Position numbers and translations under genes: made by a program
Shown: positions 6,702 to 16,117 of the stretch, piece after piece
How positions within the stretch are numbered: position 1 is the first letter of the stretch
Layout: each line of letters starts with the position of its first letter
Notes under the pieces: generated by a model
What the model saw: only the letters and a program-made list of their open reading frames with translations
Database searches by the model: none
What the model was told of the DNA's origin: nothing
Origin: a virus
Virus record (IMG/VR): IMGVR_UViG_3300046491_000454
Coordinates: 1-44,076 of that record
Direction: 5' to 3' (one strand)
DNA length: 44,076 nt

Positions 6702-8361
6702 TGATGAGTCCCAGTACGGAAAGTGTTAGCAGGCAGTCCTGCGGGTAGTCCCACGACAGCTCGCCGCTGACCAGGCCGTAGCAGCGCAGGCCGTAGTCGC
6801 TGGCGTCGGCGCTGACGACGACCACGACCGGCACGTCGAGCAGCCGTTCGATGACGCCCTCGACCCAGCTGGCGTCGGCGCGCGTGACCCAGGCCGTGAC
6901 GCTCAGGTCCTTGCCCTTGCGGCGGCGCCGGATGCTGGTGTTGCCGAAGTCGTCGGTCTTGAGCGTGCTGTAGCTCTTGGGCTTGGCCTTGGCGCCGCGC
7001 TGGCTGGCGCCGATCGGGATCTGCTCGCCGGCGATCAGCACGCCGCACTTGACGGTGCCGGCGGCCTTGGTCAGGGTGACGGTGACGATGCCCTGGTGGT
7101 AGGGGTCGAGATCGGTGAGCAGGAAGTCGGGCTGCGGCATGAAGCGGCCCCAGAAGTACTCGTCGTAGTCGCCCGGCTGAGAAGCCTCGAGCGCGATGGT
7201 GGTGCGGTAGATGATGTTGCCGCCGGGGGCGTCCTGGATGCACACCTGCGCCTGGTCGGCGTCGATGCCGGCGCCGTACAGGGCGCTGAAGGCGCCCGGG
7301 CGCAGCACCACCGTGAGCACGTTGGCGGCGCTGGACGGGGTGCTGACGTCGCCGTCGAACATGGCCCCGCGGTTGGTGGGGGCGGCGTCGATCCACTTGG
7401 CGGCGATGCCTGCGCTGTTCAGTTCCGGTGTGTTGCCGAGGTTGCCGGCGATGGCGCTTTCGTAGACGCGGTGGGTCTCGGCACGGCGCACCTTGGCGCC
7501 CAGGGGGTAGCTGGTGGCCGGGTTGTAGAGCGGGGCGTCGTCGGTGTCGTTCTCGGTCAGGGACGAGTAGATCAGGCCGAGGTTTGGGCCGAGCGCGTCG
7601 GCGGGGCGGGTGACGGGCGCCCCGGTCGTACGGATCGGGCTGGAAGCGGCGTTCCGTTCGAGTTGCGGCAGGCCGACGCGGAGGACCAAATCGGCAGTTT
7701 CCCCCGCTGCGAATGCGACGGTAAAGAACTGGAGCACGCCAGCCACGAGGGGGCTCGTCAAATTAACGGTCGACGTGATGCGGCTCGCCGAGAGCGCCCC
7801 GGGTGCGCCAGTGGCAATCTCCGTAGGGGTCGGTTCGTCGATAGGCGCCCCGCCGGCGGTTCGGCCGCTGGCGATCATTTGGAACGCGAACGACGGCGCG
7901 GCCCCCGACACTTTTTTGACAAAGGCGCTTGCGACCCACGTTTGCCCCGCTGCGGCTCCCGTCGCGGCATCGGTGTTTATGAAAAAGTATGCAACGCCGG
8001 TAGCCGTGCCGCTAAAACCGAAGTCAATGTACTCGATCCCGTTCTCGACGCCGACACCGACGACCGAACGCGTTACCCCATTCACTCCCGTAATCAGCGC
8101 CCAAGTTCCCGGCAGCGTCCCGGGAGTGCCCGCCGCCGCGCCGGTCATGGCGTTGACGTGCAAAGCGTTCGTGGCCGCCAGCTCGATCAGCGCGTACGGC
8201 GCCGCCGAGAGGTCGGCCGGGTCGGAGGTGATGCGCTGCACGTCGGCGGCGGCGGTCTGCAGCACGCCGTTTTTGTCGTAGTACGTGCCGGGCCCGGCGC
8301 GAAATACCGGGCTGCCGTCGCCGAGCGCGATCGGCTCGACCAGGCTCAGGTTGTATTTCAT
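6676..8361 (-). CDS. Distal tail structural protein with inserted carbohydrate-binding-like domain
   Basis: Encodes 561 residues. Its ATG at 8361 overlaps the tape measure stop codon (ATGA). The first 240 or so residues resemble a jelly-roll adhesion or carbohydrate-binding module (FDFG-type strands; WVASAFVKKVSG). The middle has YNPATSYPLGAKVRRAETHRVYES, and the C-terminal 150 residues are a conserved-looking structural domain ending LLTLSVLGLINATI. Position just after the tape measure suggests the distal tail or baseplate. I cannot match it to the phage lambda L, K, I and J set. Confidence 0.65.
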   Translation of the reverse strand: MKYNLSLVEPIALGDGSPVFRAGPGTYYDKNGVLQTAAADVQRITSDPADLSAAPYALIELAATNALHVNAMTGAAAGTPGTLPGTWALITGVNGVTRSVVGVGVENGIEYIDFGFSGTATGVAYFFINTDAATGAAAGQTWVASAFVKKVSGAAPSFAFQMIASGRTAGGAPIDEPTPTEIATGAPGALSASRITSTVNLTSPLVAGVLQFFTVAFAAGETADLVLRVGLPQLERNAASSPIRTTGAPVTRPADALGPNLGLIYSSLTENDTDDAPLYNPATSYPLGAKVRRAETHRVYESAIAGNLGNTPELNSAGIAAKWIDAAPTNRGAMFDGDVSTPSSAANVLTVVLRPGAFSALYGAGIDADQAQVCIQDAPGGNIIYRTTIALEASQPGDYDEYFWGRFMPQPDFLLTDLDPYHQGIVTVTLTKAAGTVKCGVLIAGEQIPIGASQRGAKAKPKSYSTLKTDDFGNTSIRRRRKGKDLSVTAWVTRADASWVEGVIERLLDVPVVVVVSADASDYGLRCYGLVSGELSWDYPQDCLLTLSVLGLINATIDTTA

Positions 8362-11300
8362 GCTGCCTCCGTCAAGATGGCAGTGCCGCCAGCCGTTACC
8401 TGGTCAAACATCTTCAGGTGATCCTCCGTGTTGTCAGCGATTTTCTTGAGGGCGGGTGCGTAGCGTTCCAGCAGCTGGCGCACCTTGCTCATGTCCGCCG
8501 CCAGCGCGTCGTTGTTGGGCGCCGGGCTGGCCAGGCGTCTGATCAGTTCGCGGTTGTCGCCGGCCTGGATGATGCGCTCGCCCTTGTGCACCAGCGCGGG
8601 CATGTCCTCCGGCACGTAGTTGGTGCCGACCGCGAACGGGTGCAGCCGCTTCGCTTCGGCGCTGCCGGCAATCGCCGCACTGATGTCGGCCCACGACACG
8701 CCGCGCGACGCCTGGCCGAGCCAGAAGTCCAGTCCCGCCGCGTCGGCCGGGTGCCCGAGCATGGTCTTGTACATGCCCTGGATGGTCGCTTCCGGCGAGC
8801 CGGCGATCGCGCCCAGGATGGCGTCGCTGGACATGCCCGCCGCCGCCTGCTGCTGCCAGTACGCCAGTCCGGCCGCATCCGGCGCGCGCCCCAGCGTCTT
8901 CTGGTACACGTCGTTCACCGACTGGGTCGCCGCCACCAGCGGGTTCTTCTGCGCCGCCAGGATCGCCGTGGCCAGACCGCGCACGGCGTCGTTGATCGAC
9001 AGCAGCGAGGTGGACTGGCCCTTGAGGACATCGATTTGCTCTTGCGCCGACGCCAGCACGCCATCGAGCGACTTGATTTGCGCGTTGAGCGCATCGAGCG
9101 ACTGCTGCTCGACCGACAGGCTGCTGTCGGTGATGCCGGCCAGGTCGGCGATGTCGTTGCGCGTGTGGTAGAAGTCGCGCAGGTAGTCGGTGCGGGTGGA
9201 GAACTGCGCGCTGGCGTCCTTCGCCACCACACCGAGCGCATTCTTCAGGCTGTCGGCGGCAGGCAAGGGGCCGCCGGCCTTGGCGATCGCCAGGGCGGCG
9301 CCGATCTGCGCCTGCGCCGCCAGCCGGTCTTCCTTGGCCGCGAGCAGGTCCTTCATGCTGTCGAGCGTGCCGTGCAGCGAGTCGGTCAAGGCCTTGTGCG
9401 CGGCAATCGACGCGGTGGCGGCGTCGATGCCCTGTTGCGCGACCGCCTTCTGGCGATTGACCACCGATTGCAGGGCGGTGAACGCACCATCGACATTACC
9501 CAGCAGCGTGGAGGCGTCGGCCTTGACCTGGCTGATGGCGTCGGCGGCCTTCTGCACCGCCCACAGCTGCAAGGTGGCGCCGCGCAAGGCCGGGTCGAGC
9601 GCCGCCAGCGCCGCCGCATGTTGCTTCTCGAGCACAGCCGCCGCGCCGGCCTTGTCGCCGCTGATCTCGTACATCTGCGCTTGAATCGCGAGCAGGCTGT
9701 TCGCGGTTTCCAGTGCCTTCGCGGTGTCGTCGGGATGGGCCAGGGCGAACGCCGCTTCCAGCCCCAGCATCGATGCCAGTTGCTTGGCCTGGGCGTCGGT
9801 CATCGATGCGCCGGAGGCGAGGATCTGGTCGATGCAGTCCTTGAAGGCGGCGCGGGTGGTGATGCTGGCCAGCCCGAGGTCGGCCATCGCCGCATTGACG
9901 CCCGCCGTGACCGGGGCCAGGCGCTGGGCGTCCGTCAGGAAGTTCTGCGCGTAGTCGGCGGCCTGCTGGCCCAGCACCGAGACGCCGCCGGCCAGGTCGA
10001 TCAGGCGTTCGCGCGCGGCCGCCGAGTCCATGCCCAGCGAGCCGTACACGTCGGCCGCGTTCTTGCCCAGCAGTTGCGCGACCTGGTTGGTGGCGCTGAA
10101 GTCGCCCGCCAGCCGCTGCAGCGTCGCCGATGCCGTTTCACCCGTGTGCGCGAAATTGGCAAGGTTCGGGATCAGCTTGTTCGACAGTTCATCGCCGATG
10201 TCGCCGAACAGCTTGGCAATGGCCTCATTATCCTTGGCCGCGTCGCCGGTCAGTTGCAGCTTCACGTCCTTGGTGTAGCTGTCGATCTGGTCCGCCTGCG
10301 CGCCCAGCACCGAGCCGAAGCCCTTGACCGCGATGATCATCGACTGGATCGTGGCGTCCAGGCCCGCGTCCTGCGCCGTATCCAGCGGGGCCGTGGTGGG
10401 GTAGCGCTTGTCGCTGCGGAACCAGCCGCCTTTTTCCACGATATTGGCATACCTGTCGCCGCTGAAACCGGCGGCGCTGACCGTGCCCTCGATGCCCTGC
10501 GATTCCACCTCGGGGTTCTTGCGCCCGAACAGCTTGGAGATCGGCCCCATGCCGGCCAGGATGTTGGCCGCCGAGTTGCTCAGGCCGATCCCCTTGAGGA
10601 TGTCGTTGGCGATGAACATGCCGCCGTTGACGGTCTTGCCGAGCGTGTTCACGCTGCCGTTGTTGGCGTCCCAACCCTGCTTGTACAGCGAGTTGGACAA
10701 CATCATGCCGGCGGCGATCCAGCCCGCGATCGGGATCGCGTAGGTGGCAGCCGACGCACCGGCTGCCATGCTGCCGCTACCGGCTGCGGCGGCAACATCG
10801 GATGCGGCAATACTGCCAGCAGCGGTCCCTTGAGACAGCTCGGTCATCACGGCGACGGCACCAGGTGAGCTCATCCCTGCGCCAAACGAGGAGATTGCTT
10901 GCGCGCCGAATAGATTGCCCATCGTCGTCACGGCGCTGCCCATGCTGCCGACGATGCCGCTTTGGAAGCCGGCGTACATCGTTTTCCCGGCCGAGAACAG
11001 GCTCGACGCGGTTTGCGCCGCGCCGATCAGGCTGGATTGGCCGCCGGCGGACGCTGGCGCGGCGCCCGGCATGCCCAGCATGCTCGTCAGTCCGTTGCCG
11101 AGCGCCGTGCCGACCGGTGCCAGCATCGGCCGCAGCACCACGGTGCGGAACAGGTCTTGCAGGTACTCGGCCGCGCTCTTGCCGCCGCGCATGAGCTCGT
11201 CGGTCAGCGACTGGCCGATCTGCTCGCTCGCGCGCTTGTACTCGGCCGCCATGTCGTCGGCCGCCTTCTTGGTCGCCTCCGACTGCTCGAGCGAGCCGAG

Positions 11301-13745
11301 CGCGACGGCGTTGCGTTTCTTGGCGGCGATCAGCTGTTCCAGCGTGGCGATTTCGTCCAGGGTCAGGCCGAGCGAGGCGCGCTGGGCCAGCTGCTCCTGC
11401 AGGCGCGCCAGTTCCTGCGCCTCGATGGCGGCCTTGGTCATGCCGAAGGTGCGCGCCAGTTCCTCGTTCTTGGCCGCTTCCTGCTCGGCGTTCTCGATGG
11501 TCCTGGCGGCGGTGTCCTGGTAGTCCTGCCAGATCTTGGCCATCGCCTCGGCGCCGGCGGCAGCGCGCTTGTTCGACGCGATGATGGCCTCGTTGCCGGC
11601 CAGCTGGCGGATCAGCCCTTCATAGGCGGCGCGGTCGACCGCCGACAGCTTGAGCTTGCCGGCGCGCTGCTGCTCGTCGAGCGCGATCTGCAGCTTTTGC
11701 GAGTCGGCCAGCTTGCCGCGCCCGGCCGCTTCCTGGGCGGTGGCGTCGATCTTCTCGCGCACTGCGCTGGCCAGTTGGGCGTAGGCGGTCTGTTCCTTCT
11801 CGGCGGCGGCGGTGGCGGCCTTCCCGGCTTCGGAGTTCTTCCAGATCTGCGCAGACAGCTGCGCGAACATCTCGGTGTATTCACGATCACTGATGGCGCC
11901 CTTGTCATGCGCGGTCTGCAGCTTGGCCAGGTCCTCCAGGTCTTGCTTGTTGACGCCAGAGAGGCGTTGTCGCACGGCGATCAGGTCGGTGAGCGCGCTG
12001 CCGCCGGCCTCGGCCGCCTTGGCGCTGGCCTCGGCCTTCTGCATCTTTTCGGTCAGCGCGACGATGTCCTTCATCACCGCCAAGCGGTCCAGATCGACCT
12101 GGGTGTTGCTCTTGCCGGCGCCCGCGGCGTACTCGCCGCTGCGGGTGTTGATGTCGTTGAGCCGCTGCGAGGCGGCGGCCAGCTGCTCGAGCACCGGCAG
12201 CTGACGGTTGATCTCGGGCTTGCTCATGCCCAGGTTCTGCAGCTGGATCAGCTTTTCGTTCCTCGCGATCTGCTCGTCCAGGCCCTTGTTGATGCGCTTG
12301 CTCGCCTCCTCGTAGGTTTCGGCGGCCTTTTCGCTGTTTTCCTTGGCCGAGCTGGCCCAGGCAGCCCAGGCGGTGGCGGCGATGCCGAGCACGGTGACGA
12401 TGGCGCCCAGCGGGCCGCCCAGCAGGCCGACTGCACGGCCGACCATGCCGGCACCGAGCGCAGCGCCGCCCTGGGCGGCCGCGAGCGAGCGCGTTGCCGC
12501 CGCCTCGGCTTCGCGCGCAACGGCGATCTCGGCGCTGATGCGCACCTGCTGCTGATCCAGCAGCGCGAGTTCGGCCAGCGCGGCGCCACGGGCCGTCTCG
12601 GCCGCGGCCAGCTCGCCGGTGGCCAGGCGCAGCGTGCGCAGCGCAAAGCTCTGGGCGCCGGCGGCGGTGGCGGCGGCGATGGCGGCATCGGCCGCGACGA
12701 TGTTGGCGTTGGCCTGCCCCAGCCGCGCCACCATTTCCGCGCGCGCGATGACGACGGCGCCCTGGGTGGCGGCAGCCTGGGCGCCGGTGGCCTGGACCCG
12801 CGCCAGGTCGGCCTGCGCGGCCGCCAGGGTGGCGGTGCGGGCGGCCTGGTCGGCGGCGACCTTGCGGTATGTCTCGGCGATGGTGCCCTGCAGCCAGTTG
12901 ACCGTCTTGACGGCCGTGATGGTGGTCAGGGCACCGGCCACCTCCGCCAAGTGGCTGGACAGCAGGTTGATGCCGCCGGTGAGCAGCGCGACGCTGCCGT
13001 TGGCCTGGGCGGTGACGCCGGTGAACTCGAGTACTTTGCCCTGCAGAACCGTGAAGGCGCCGCCGATGGTCTGCACCTGGGCGGCCTCGATGCGCAGCTT
13101 CGCCAGCGCCTGCGGCAGCACGTCGGCCATGACCTGCGAGGTGATCTTGCCGTCGGATGCCATTTGCTTGAGGGCGCCGCGCGCCACGCCCATGCCCTCG
13201 GCCAGCGCGTCCATCAGGCGCGGCGCGGCCTCGCTGACGGCGTTGAATTCCTCGCCGCGCAGGGCACCTGCGGCGAACGCCTGCGACAGCTGCAGCTGGG
13301 CCGAGGCCGACTCCTGGGCGGTGGCGCCGCTGGTCTTGAGCGAGAGGTTGACGACCTCGGTGATGTCGGCCACGCGCTGCTGGCTGATGCCCAGCTCGCG
13401 AGTGCCGTTGGCGATGCGCGCGTACAGCACGCCGGTGCCGGCCAGGTCGGACTGTGCCTCGGCCGCGATGCGCTTGACGTCGGCGTAGGCGGCGGCGTAG
13501 CCGCGGGTGGAATCGGTGGCCAGGCGCAGCTGCGCGGTGAGCTTGGTGTACTGGTCGGACAGCGCCACCACTTCCACCAGACCGCCGCCGAGGCCGGCGG
13601 TGGCGGCCAGGTTGCGCATGGCGTTCTGGACGGTGGAGGACAGGTTGCTCATCGAGCGCGCCATGTTGTCGATCTGGCGCTGCGACGCCGCCACGCCTTC
13701 GACGCTGAAGCTGATTACCGCACCGGGGCTTGCGCTGTAGGCCAT
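8358..13745 (-). CDS. Tail tape measure protein
   Basis: Encodes 1795 residues, the largest gene in the window. The N-terminal 60-230 region matches the tape measure N-terminal domain style (ITEVVNLSLKTSGATAQESA; LRGEEFNAVSEAAPRLMDAL; SQVMADVLPQALAKL). Long alanine- and glutamate-rich coiled coils follow, with a hydrophobic segment (GLLGGPLGAIVTVLGIAATA) near residue 450. Near residues 1650-1740 there are two DUF4214-type repeats (YQKTLGRAPDAAGLAYWQQ; YKTMLGHPADAAGLDFWLG). Tape measure length sets tail length; by the usual rule of about 1.5 angstroms per residue this predicts a long tail near 270 nm. The family is well recognised. Confidence 0.92.
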   Translation of the reverse strand: MAYSASPGAVISFSVEGVAASQRQIDNMARSMSNLSSTVQNAMRNLAATAGLGGGLVEVVALSDQYTKLTAQLRLATDSTRGYAAAYADVKRIAAEAQSDLAGTGVLYARIANGTRELGISQQRVADITEVVNLSLKTSGATAQESASAQLQLSQAFAAGALRGEEFNAVSEAAPRLMDALAEGMGVARGALKQMASDGKITSQVMADVLPQALAKLRIEAAQVQTIGGAFTVLQGKVLEFTGVTAQANGSVALLTGGINLLSSHLAEVAGALTTITAVKTVNWLQGTIAETYRKVAADQAARTATLAAAQADLARVQATGAQAAATQGAVVIARAEMVARLGQANANIVAADAAIAAATAAGAQSFALRTLRLATGELAAAETARGAALAELALLDQQQVRISAEIAVAREAEAAATRSLAAAQGGAALGAGMVGRAVGLLGGPLGAIVTVLGIAATAWAAWASSAKENSEKAAETYEEASKRINKGLDEQIARNEKLIQLQNLGMSKPEINRQLPVLEQLAAASQRLNDINTRSGEYAAGAGKSNTQVDLDRLAVMKDIVALTEKMQKAEASAKAAEAGGSALTDLIAVRQRLSGVNKQDLEDLAKLQTAHDKGAISDREYTEMFAQLSAQIWKNSEAGKAATAAAEKEQTAYAQLASAVREKIDATAQEAAGRGKLADSQKLQIALDEQQRAGKLKLSAVDRAAYEGLIRQLAGNEAIIASNKRAAAGAEAMAKIWQDYQDTAARTIENAEQEAAKNEELARTFGMTKAAIEAQELARLQEQLAQRASLGLTLDEIATLEQLIAAKKRNAVALGSLEQSEATKKAADDMAAEYKRASEQIGQSLTDELMRGGKSAAEYLQDLFRTVVLRPMLAPVGTALGNGLTSMLGMPGAAPASAGGQSSLIGAAQTASSLFSAGKTMYAGFQSGIVGSMGSAVTTMGNLFGAQAISSFGAGMSSPGAVAVMTELSQGTAAGSIAASDVAAAAGSGSMAAGASAATYAIPIAGWIAAGMMLSNSLYKQGWDANNGSVNTLGKTVNGGMFIANDILKGIGLSNSAANILAGMGPISKLFGRKNPEVESQGIEGTVSAAGFSGDRYANIVEKGGWFRSDKRYPTTAPLDTAQDAGLDATIQSMIIAVKGFGSVLGAQADQIDSYTKDVKLQLTGDAAKDNEAIAKLFGDIGDELSNKLIPNLANFAHTGETASATLQRLAGDFSATNQVAQLLGKNAADVYGSLGMDSAAARERLIDLAGGVSVLGQQAADYAQNFLTDAQRLAPVTAGVNAAMADLGLASITTRAAFKDCIDQILASGASMTDAQAKQLASMLGLEAAFALAHPDDTAKALETANSLLAIQAQMYEISGDKAGAAAVLEKQHAAALAALDPALRGATLQLWAVQKAADAISQVKADASTLLGNVDGAFTALQSVVNRQKAVAQQGIDAATASIAAHKALTDSLHGTLDSMKDLLAAKEDRLAAQAQIGAALAIAKAGGPLPAADSLKNALGVVAKDASAQFSTRTDYLRDFYHTRNDIADLAGITDSSLSVEQQSLDALNAQIKSLDGVLASAQEQIDVLKGQSTSLLSINDAVRGLATAILAAQKNPLVAATQSVNDVYQKTLGRAPDAAGLAYWQQQAAAGMSSDAILGAIAGSPEATIQGMYKTMLGHPADAAGLDFWLGQASRGVSWADISAAIAGSAEAKRLHPFAVGTNYVPEDMPALVHKGERIIQAGDNRELIRRLASPAPNNDALAADMSKVRQLLERYAPALKKIADNTEDHLKMFDQVTAGGTAILTEAA

Positions 13746-13761
13746 CGCTGTTTCGTTCCCT

Positions 13762-14127
13762 TTATCGTTCCCTGGACCACTCGTCGAGCGCCGCGCGTTC
13801 CATCGCCTGGATGGCGTGGAAGTGCCACTGCTTTTCTTGCTTGGGGGCCGCCATGTGCCGCAGGCAGATGTCGACGCCCGGATAGTTCAGGCCGGTCCTG
13901 CGCCCGCTGTCGGTGTGCCACTGGGTCTGGACCGACAGCCACAGGTTGAAGGCGGCCACGTTTTCCGGCCACAGGAAGAAATCGTCTTCCAGTTCGAGCT
14001 GCGCTTCCGGCACCAGGCCGAAGGCCTTGAAGGCCTGGTCCAGGTGCTGCTCCGGCGCCGGTTGCCCGGGGCCGGGGATGCGCAGCTCACCGCGCGCCCA
14101 CTGGCGCGCTGCGGCCGTCAGGTTTTT
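13762..14127 (-). CDS. Tail assembly chaperone, frameshift-extended (T) part, DUF1799-like
   Basis: This frame continues from the upstream chaperone by a -1 shift at 14118-14129 and ends at 13762. It encodes about 120 residues, with NLTAAARQWARGEL, LWPENVAAFNLWL, GLNYPGVDICLRHM and the end MERAALDEWSR. The GLNYPGVD block is typical of DUF1799 phage proteins, the T part of lambda G/GT-like chaperones. No convincing independent start codon with a ribosome binding site is visible, so it is best read as the C-terminal part of a fusion with the gene at 14118-14477. The fusion would bridge tape measure and tube protein during tail assembly. Confidence 0.78.
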   Translation of the reverse strand, partial: KNLTAAARQWARGELRIPGPGQPAPEQHLDQAFKAFGLVPEAQLELEDDFFLWPENVAAFNLWLSVQTQWHTDSGRRTGLNYPGVDICLRHMAAPKQEKQWHFHAIQAMERAALDEWSRER

Positions 14128-14129
14128 AC
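14118..14129 (-). promoter_or_regulatory. Candidate -1 ribosomal frameshift site
   Basis: The zero frame reads GTA AAA ACC TGA. Slippage of the lysine tRNA by one base within the five-A run gives AAA AAC CTG, which enters the downstream DUF1799 frame exactly at the stop codon of the G-type chaperone. Programmed -1 shifts between these two genes are well known in lambda-like phages. The heptamer here is not the perfect X-XXY-YYZ form, so efficiency is uncertain. Confidence 0.65.
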
Positions 14130-14477
14130 GCGGGCGCTGACCCCATTGATGTAGGCCGCCAGCGCGATGTCGGAGAACCCCGGCACGCTCTCGTACATGA
14201 CAGCGCGCGCCTCCGGCGAGAACGGCGCCGGCTGGCCGGTGTCGTCGTCCAGCACCAGGGTCTGGCCGTCCCAGCCGCGGGTGATCTCGATCAGGGTCTG
14301 CTTGAGCAGGGCGTTGTCGACGTTGCCTTTGTCGTCCTTGATGCGGCGGTCCCATTCGTCGGGCGGCAGGCGGTCGAAGTGGAGCTTGAACTTGAATTCC
14401 TTGCTCTTGCCCTCGTCGTTCATGGTGAAGGCGACGGCGACGACGAGGACGGCGGCGATTGCGAGTTTGAAGGCCAT
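14118..14477 (-). CDS. Tail assembly chaperone (G-like)
   Basis: Encodes 119 residues, located between the tail tube gene and the tape measure gene, as expected for the G chaperone. It begins MAFKLAIAAVLVVAVAF, followed by KEFKFKLHFDRLPPDEWDRR, a phage tail chaperone pattern, and ends VSARVKT. The hydrophobic start is unusual for a cytoplasmic chaperone and might mean that translation begins further in; MNDEGKSKEF near residue 19 is an alternative. A -1 frameshift before the stop would make the longer fusion protein. Confidence 0.75.
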   Translation of the reverse strand: MAFKLAIAAVLVVAVAFTMNDEGKSKEFKFKLHFDRLPPDEWDRRIKDDKGNVDNALLKQTLIEITRGWDGQTLVLDDDTGQPAPFSPEARAVMYESVPGFSDIALAAYINGVSARVKT

Positions 14478-14518
14478 ATTGTTTTCGTTTTGTGGTTAAG
14501 GGTGGGAGCCGGCGCCCG

Positions 14519-15484
14519 TTACAGGGTGACGATCTTCCATTCGTCGTTGCCGGCGACCGGCACGAAGCGCAGGTCGTAGCCGATCATGCGCCGGCCATTG
14601 CGGTCGATCTTCTTCGGGTTGAGTACCTGCACGGCCGGTGCGAACAGGATGATCTTGTTGCCGGCAGCGGTGCCGATGGTCATGCCGAGCGACTGCGTGA
14701 TGTTGCCCTTGACGTTGGCCATCATCGCCACCTCGGCCGCAGCAGTGAGCTTGAGTTCGGTGGATCCGGTCGAGTTGCGGTCGGTCGCGTCGACCGTCTC
14801 CTCGCCCAGCAGGGCGTCGAAATCAACCGCGTTGCCGAAGTTGAGCTCGATGCCGCTGCTCGAGTACGGGGTGCCGCCAGTCAGCGCGCCGGTGGCGTAG
14901 CTGACCCCCAGCGCGATGTCGATCACGTTGGCCTTGGTCATGGCGACCGGCTTCTTCCAGGCGGCGTAGGTGCCGGTATCGCTGCCGGTCGCGATGCCAC
15001 CGTCGACGCCGATGAAGTCGAACTTGAGCATCGGACGGTCGCCGACCTTGGCCGACAGGGTGCAGTTGCCCATCACGTTGAGCAGCTTGTGCAGCACGCC
15101 GTCGTCGTAGTAGTAGATGGACAGGGTCTTGAGACCGGTCGAGACCGGCGAGTACTCGACCCGCGCCGGCGTGGCCAGCAGCCCTTCGGCGACCGCGCAG
15201 GCCTGCAGCAGCGCGCCCCAGGCCGGGGCGGTGGCGGCGGTGCCGGAGCCGGCCAGCTCGGTGCTGAAGCTGAGCTTGATGCTGGCCGGGCCGACCAGCT
15301 GCTCGCTGCCGCCGAAATAGCTGCGCAGCAGGTTGCGGTCGATGTTCTTGGCGTCGAGCGGGGTGATGCTCGCCTCCGTGACCAGGATGGCGTTGGCGGC
15401 GCCGGTCGGGGTGGCGTCGGTGCCGGGCGCGGTCTCGATCTTGGCGGTGATCAGCGTGTTCCTGATGTAGCGGGTTTGGGTCAC
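14519..15484 (-). CDS. Major tail tube protein
   Basis: Encodes 321 residues from a GTG at 15484 with GGAG upstream. Features include IRNTLITAKIETAPGTD at the N terminus, a central YYYDDGVLHKLL block and the C-terminal KKIDRNGRRMIGYDLRFVP. Gene order (tail terminator, small gene, this gene, G/GT chaperones, tape measure) is the standard position of the tube protein in siphophages. Beta-rich, soluble, no membrane segment. The protein would polymerise around the tape measure. Confidence 0.85.
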   Translation of the reverse strand: MTQTRYIRNTLITAKIETAPGTDATPTGAANAILVTEASITPLDAKNIDRNLLRSYFGGSEQLVGPASIKLSFSTELAGSGTAATAPAWGALLQACAVAEGLLATPARVEYSPVSTGLKTLSIYYYDDGVLHKLLNVMGNCTLSAKVGDRPMLKFDFIGVDGGIATGSDTGTYAAWKKPVAMTKANVIDIALGVSYATGALTGGTPYSSSGIELNFGNAVDFDALLGEETVDATDRNSTGSTELKLTAAAEVAMMANVKGNITQSLGMTIGTAAGNKIILFAPAVQVLNPKKIDRNGRRMIGYDLRFVPVAGNDEWKIVTL

Positions 15485-15487
15485 GGG

Positions 15488-15685
15488 TTACTCCTGGGTG
15501 TCCGGTTGCTCGGCAACCGGTGCTGCGGTCGGATCAGCCAGTTGCGGCTCGGCCACTGCCTGTTCGGTCGGCGCGGGGTCGTTCGACACCCACTGCCATT
15601 GCACGTCGTCGAAAGTCCACGAGCCACCGCCGGGCGGGTTCGGGATCGCGCGCTGCGGCTGGGCCGCGTTGGTTGCTTGGTTCAT
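15488..15685 (-). CDS. Small hypothetical phage protein
   Basis: Encodes 65 residues, low in complexity and rich in Pro, Ala, Gln and Glu, with a conserved-looking WTFDDVQWQWV core. It ends 3 bases before the tail tube start and begins 3 bases after the preceding gene, so it is part of the late operon. The function is unknown. It could be a small tail-assembly accessory. Confidence 0.6.
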   Translation of the reverse strand: MNQATNAAQPQRAIPNPPGGGSWTFDDVQWQWVSNDPAPTEQAVAEPQLADPTAAPVAEQPDTQE

Positions 15686-15688
15686 GCG

Positions 15689-16117
15689 TTACTCCAGGGT
15701 GAGATTGCTGGTTCCATGTTCGATCTGGTAAGTCATGCGCACCCAGCCGGTTTTCATTCCTTGCGCGTCGTATTCGAACTCGAGACGCGGCGATCCGATG
15801 TAACCGACCAGCCCGCCCAGCGTGGTATCCGCCGCGAGCCGCGCGTAGACACCGTCCAGCAGCGGATCGACTGCCAGGTCGCCACTGGCGGCGGCGCTGC
15901 GCGCATAGCACTCGATGCTGAAAGTCGACGCCCAATCGACCGGCGCGCCGGCGATGGCACCATCACTTGGCGTGGCACCATCGCATTGGACGTTGATCGC
16001 GGTCGCGTACTCCTCCGCCATCGCGCGATCGCGGGCGCGGAAAATATTCGCCGACAGTGCCGGCTCGGCGGACAGCACCGCGATCAGGGCGGTGGTGATA
16101 CTCGAGAACGCGCTCAT
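15689..16117 (-). CDS. Tail terminator / minor tail protein U-like
   Basis: Encodes 142 residues. The N-terminal helix SSITTALIAVLSAEPALS, the central strand region STFSIECYAR and the C-terminal pattern RLEFEYDAQGMKTGWVRMTYQIEH fit small tail completion proteins related to lambda gpU. The ATG overlaps the stop of the gene upstream. It lies between head-tail joining and tube genes, which fits a terminator capping the tube. Confidence 0.68.
   Translation of the reverse strand: MSAFSSITTALIAVLSAEPALSANIFRARDRAMAEEYATAINVQCDGATPSDGAIAGAPVDWASTFSIECYARSAAASGDLAVDPLLDGVYARLAADTTLGGLVGYIGSPRLEFEYDAQGMKTGWVRMTYQIEHGTSNLTLE

Noticed and set aside
8418-10868. Plus-strand open frame of 816 residues
   Set aside because: Antisense shadow of the tape measure gene with Arg/His/Val-rich composition and no ribosome binding site.
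10962-13949. Long open frame (995 residues) on the plus strand
   Set aside because: It is antisense to the tape measure gene; the long frame results from high GC and codon bias. Its translation is repetitive Gly/Leu/Arg-rich sequence with no domain.
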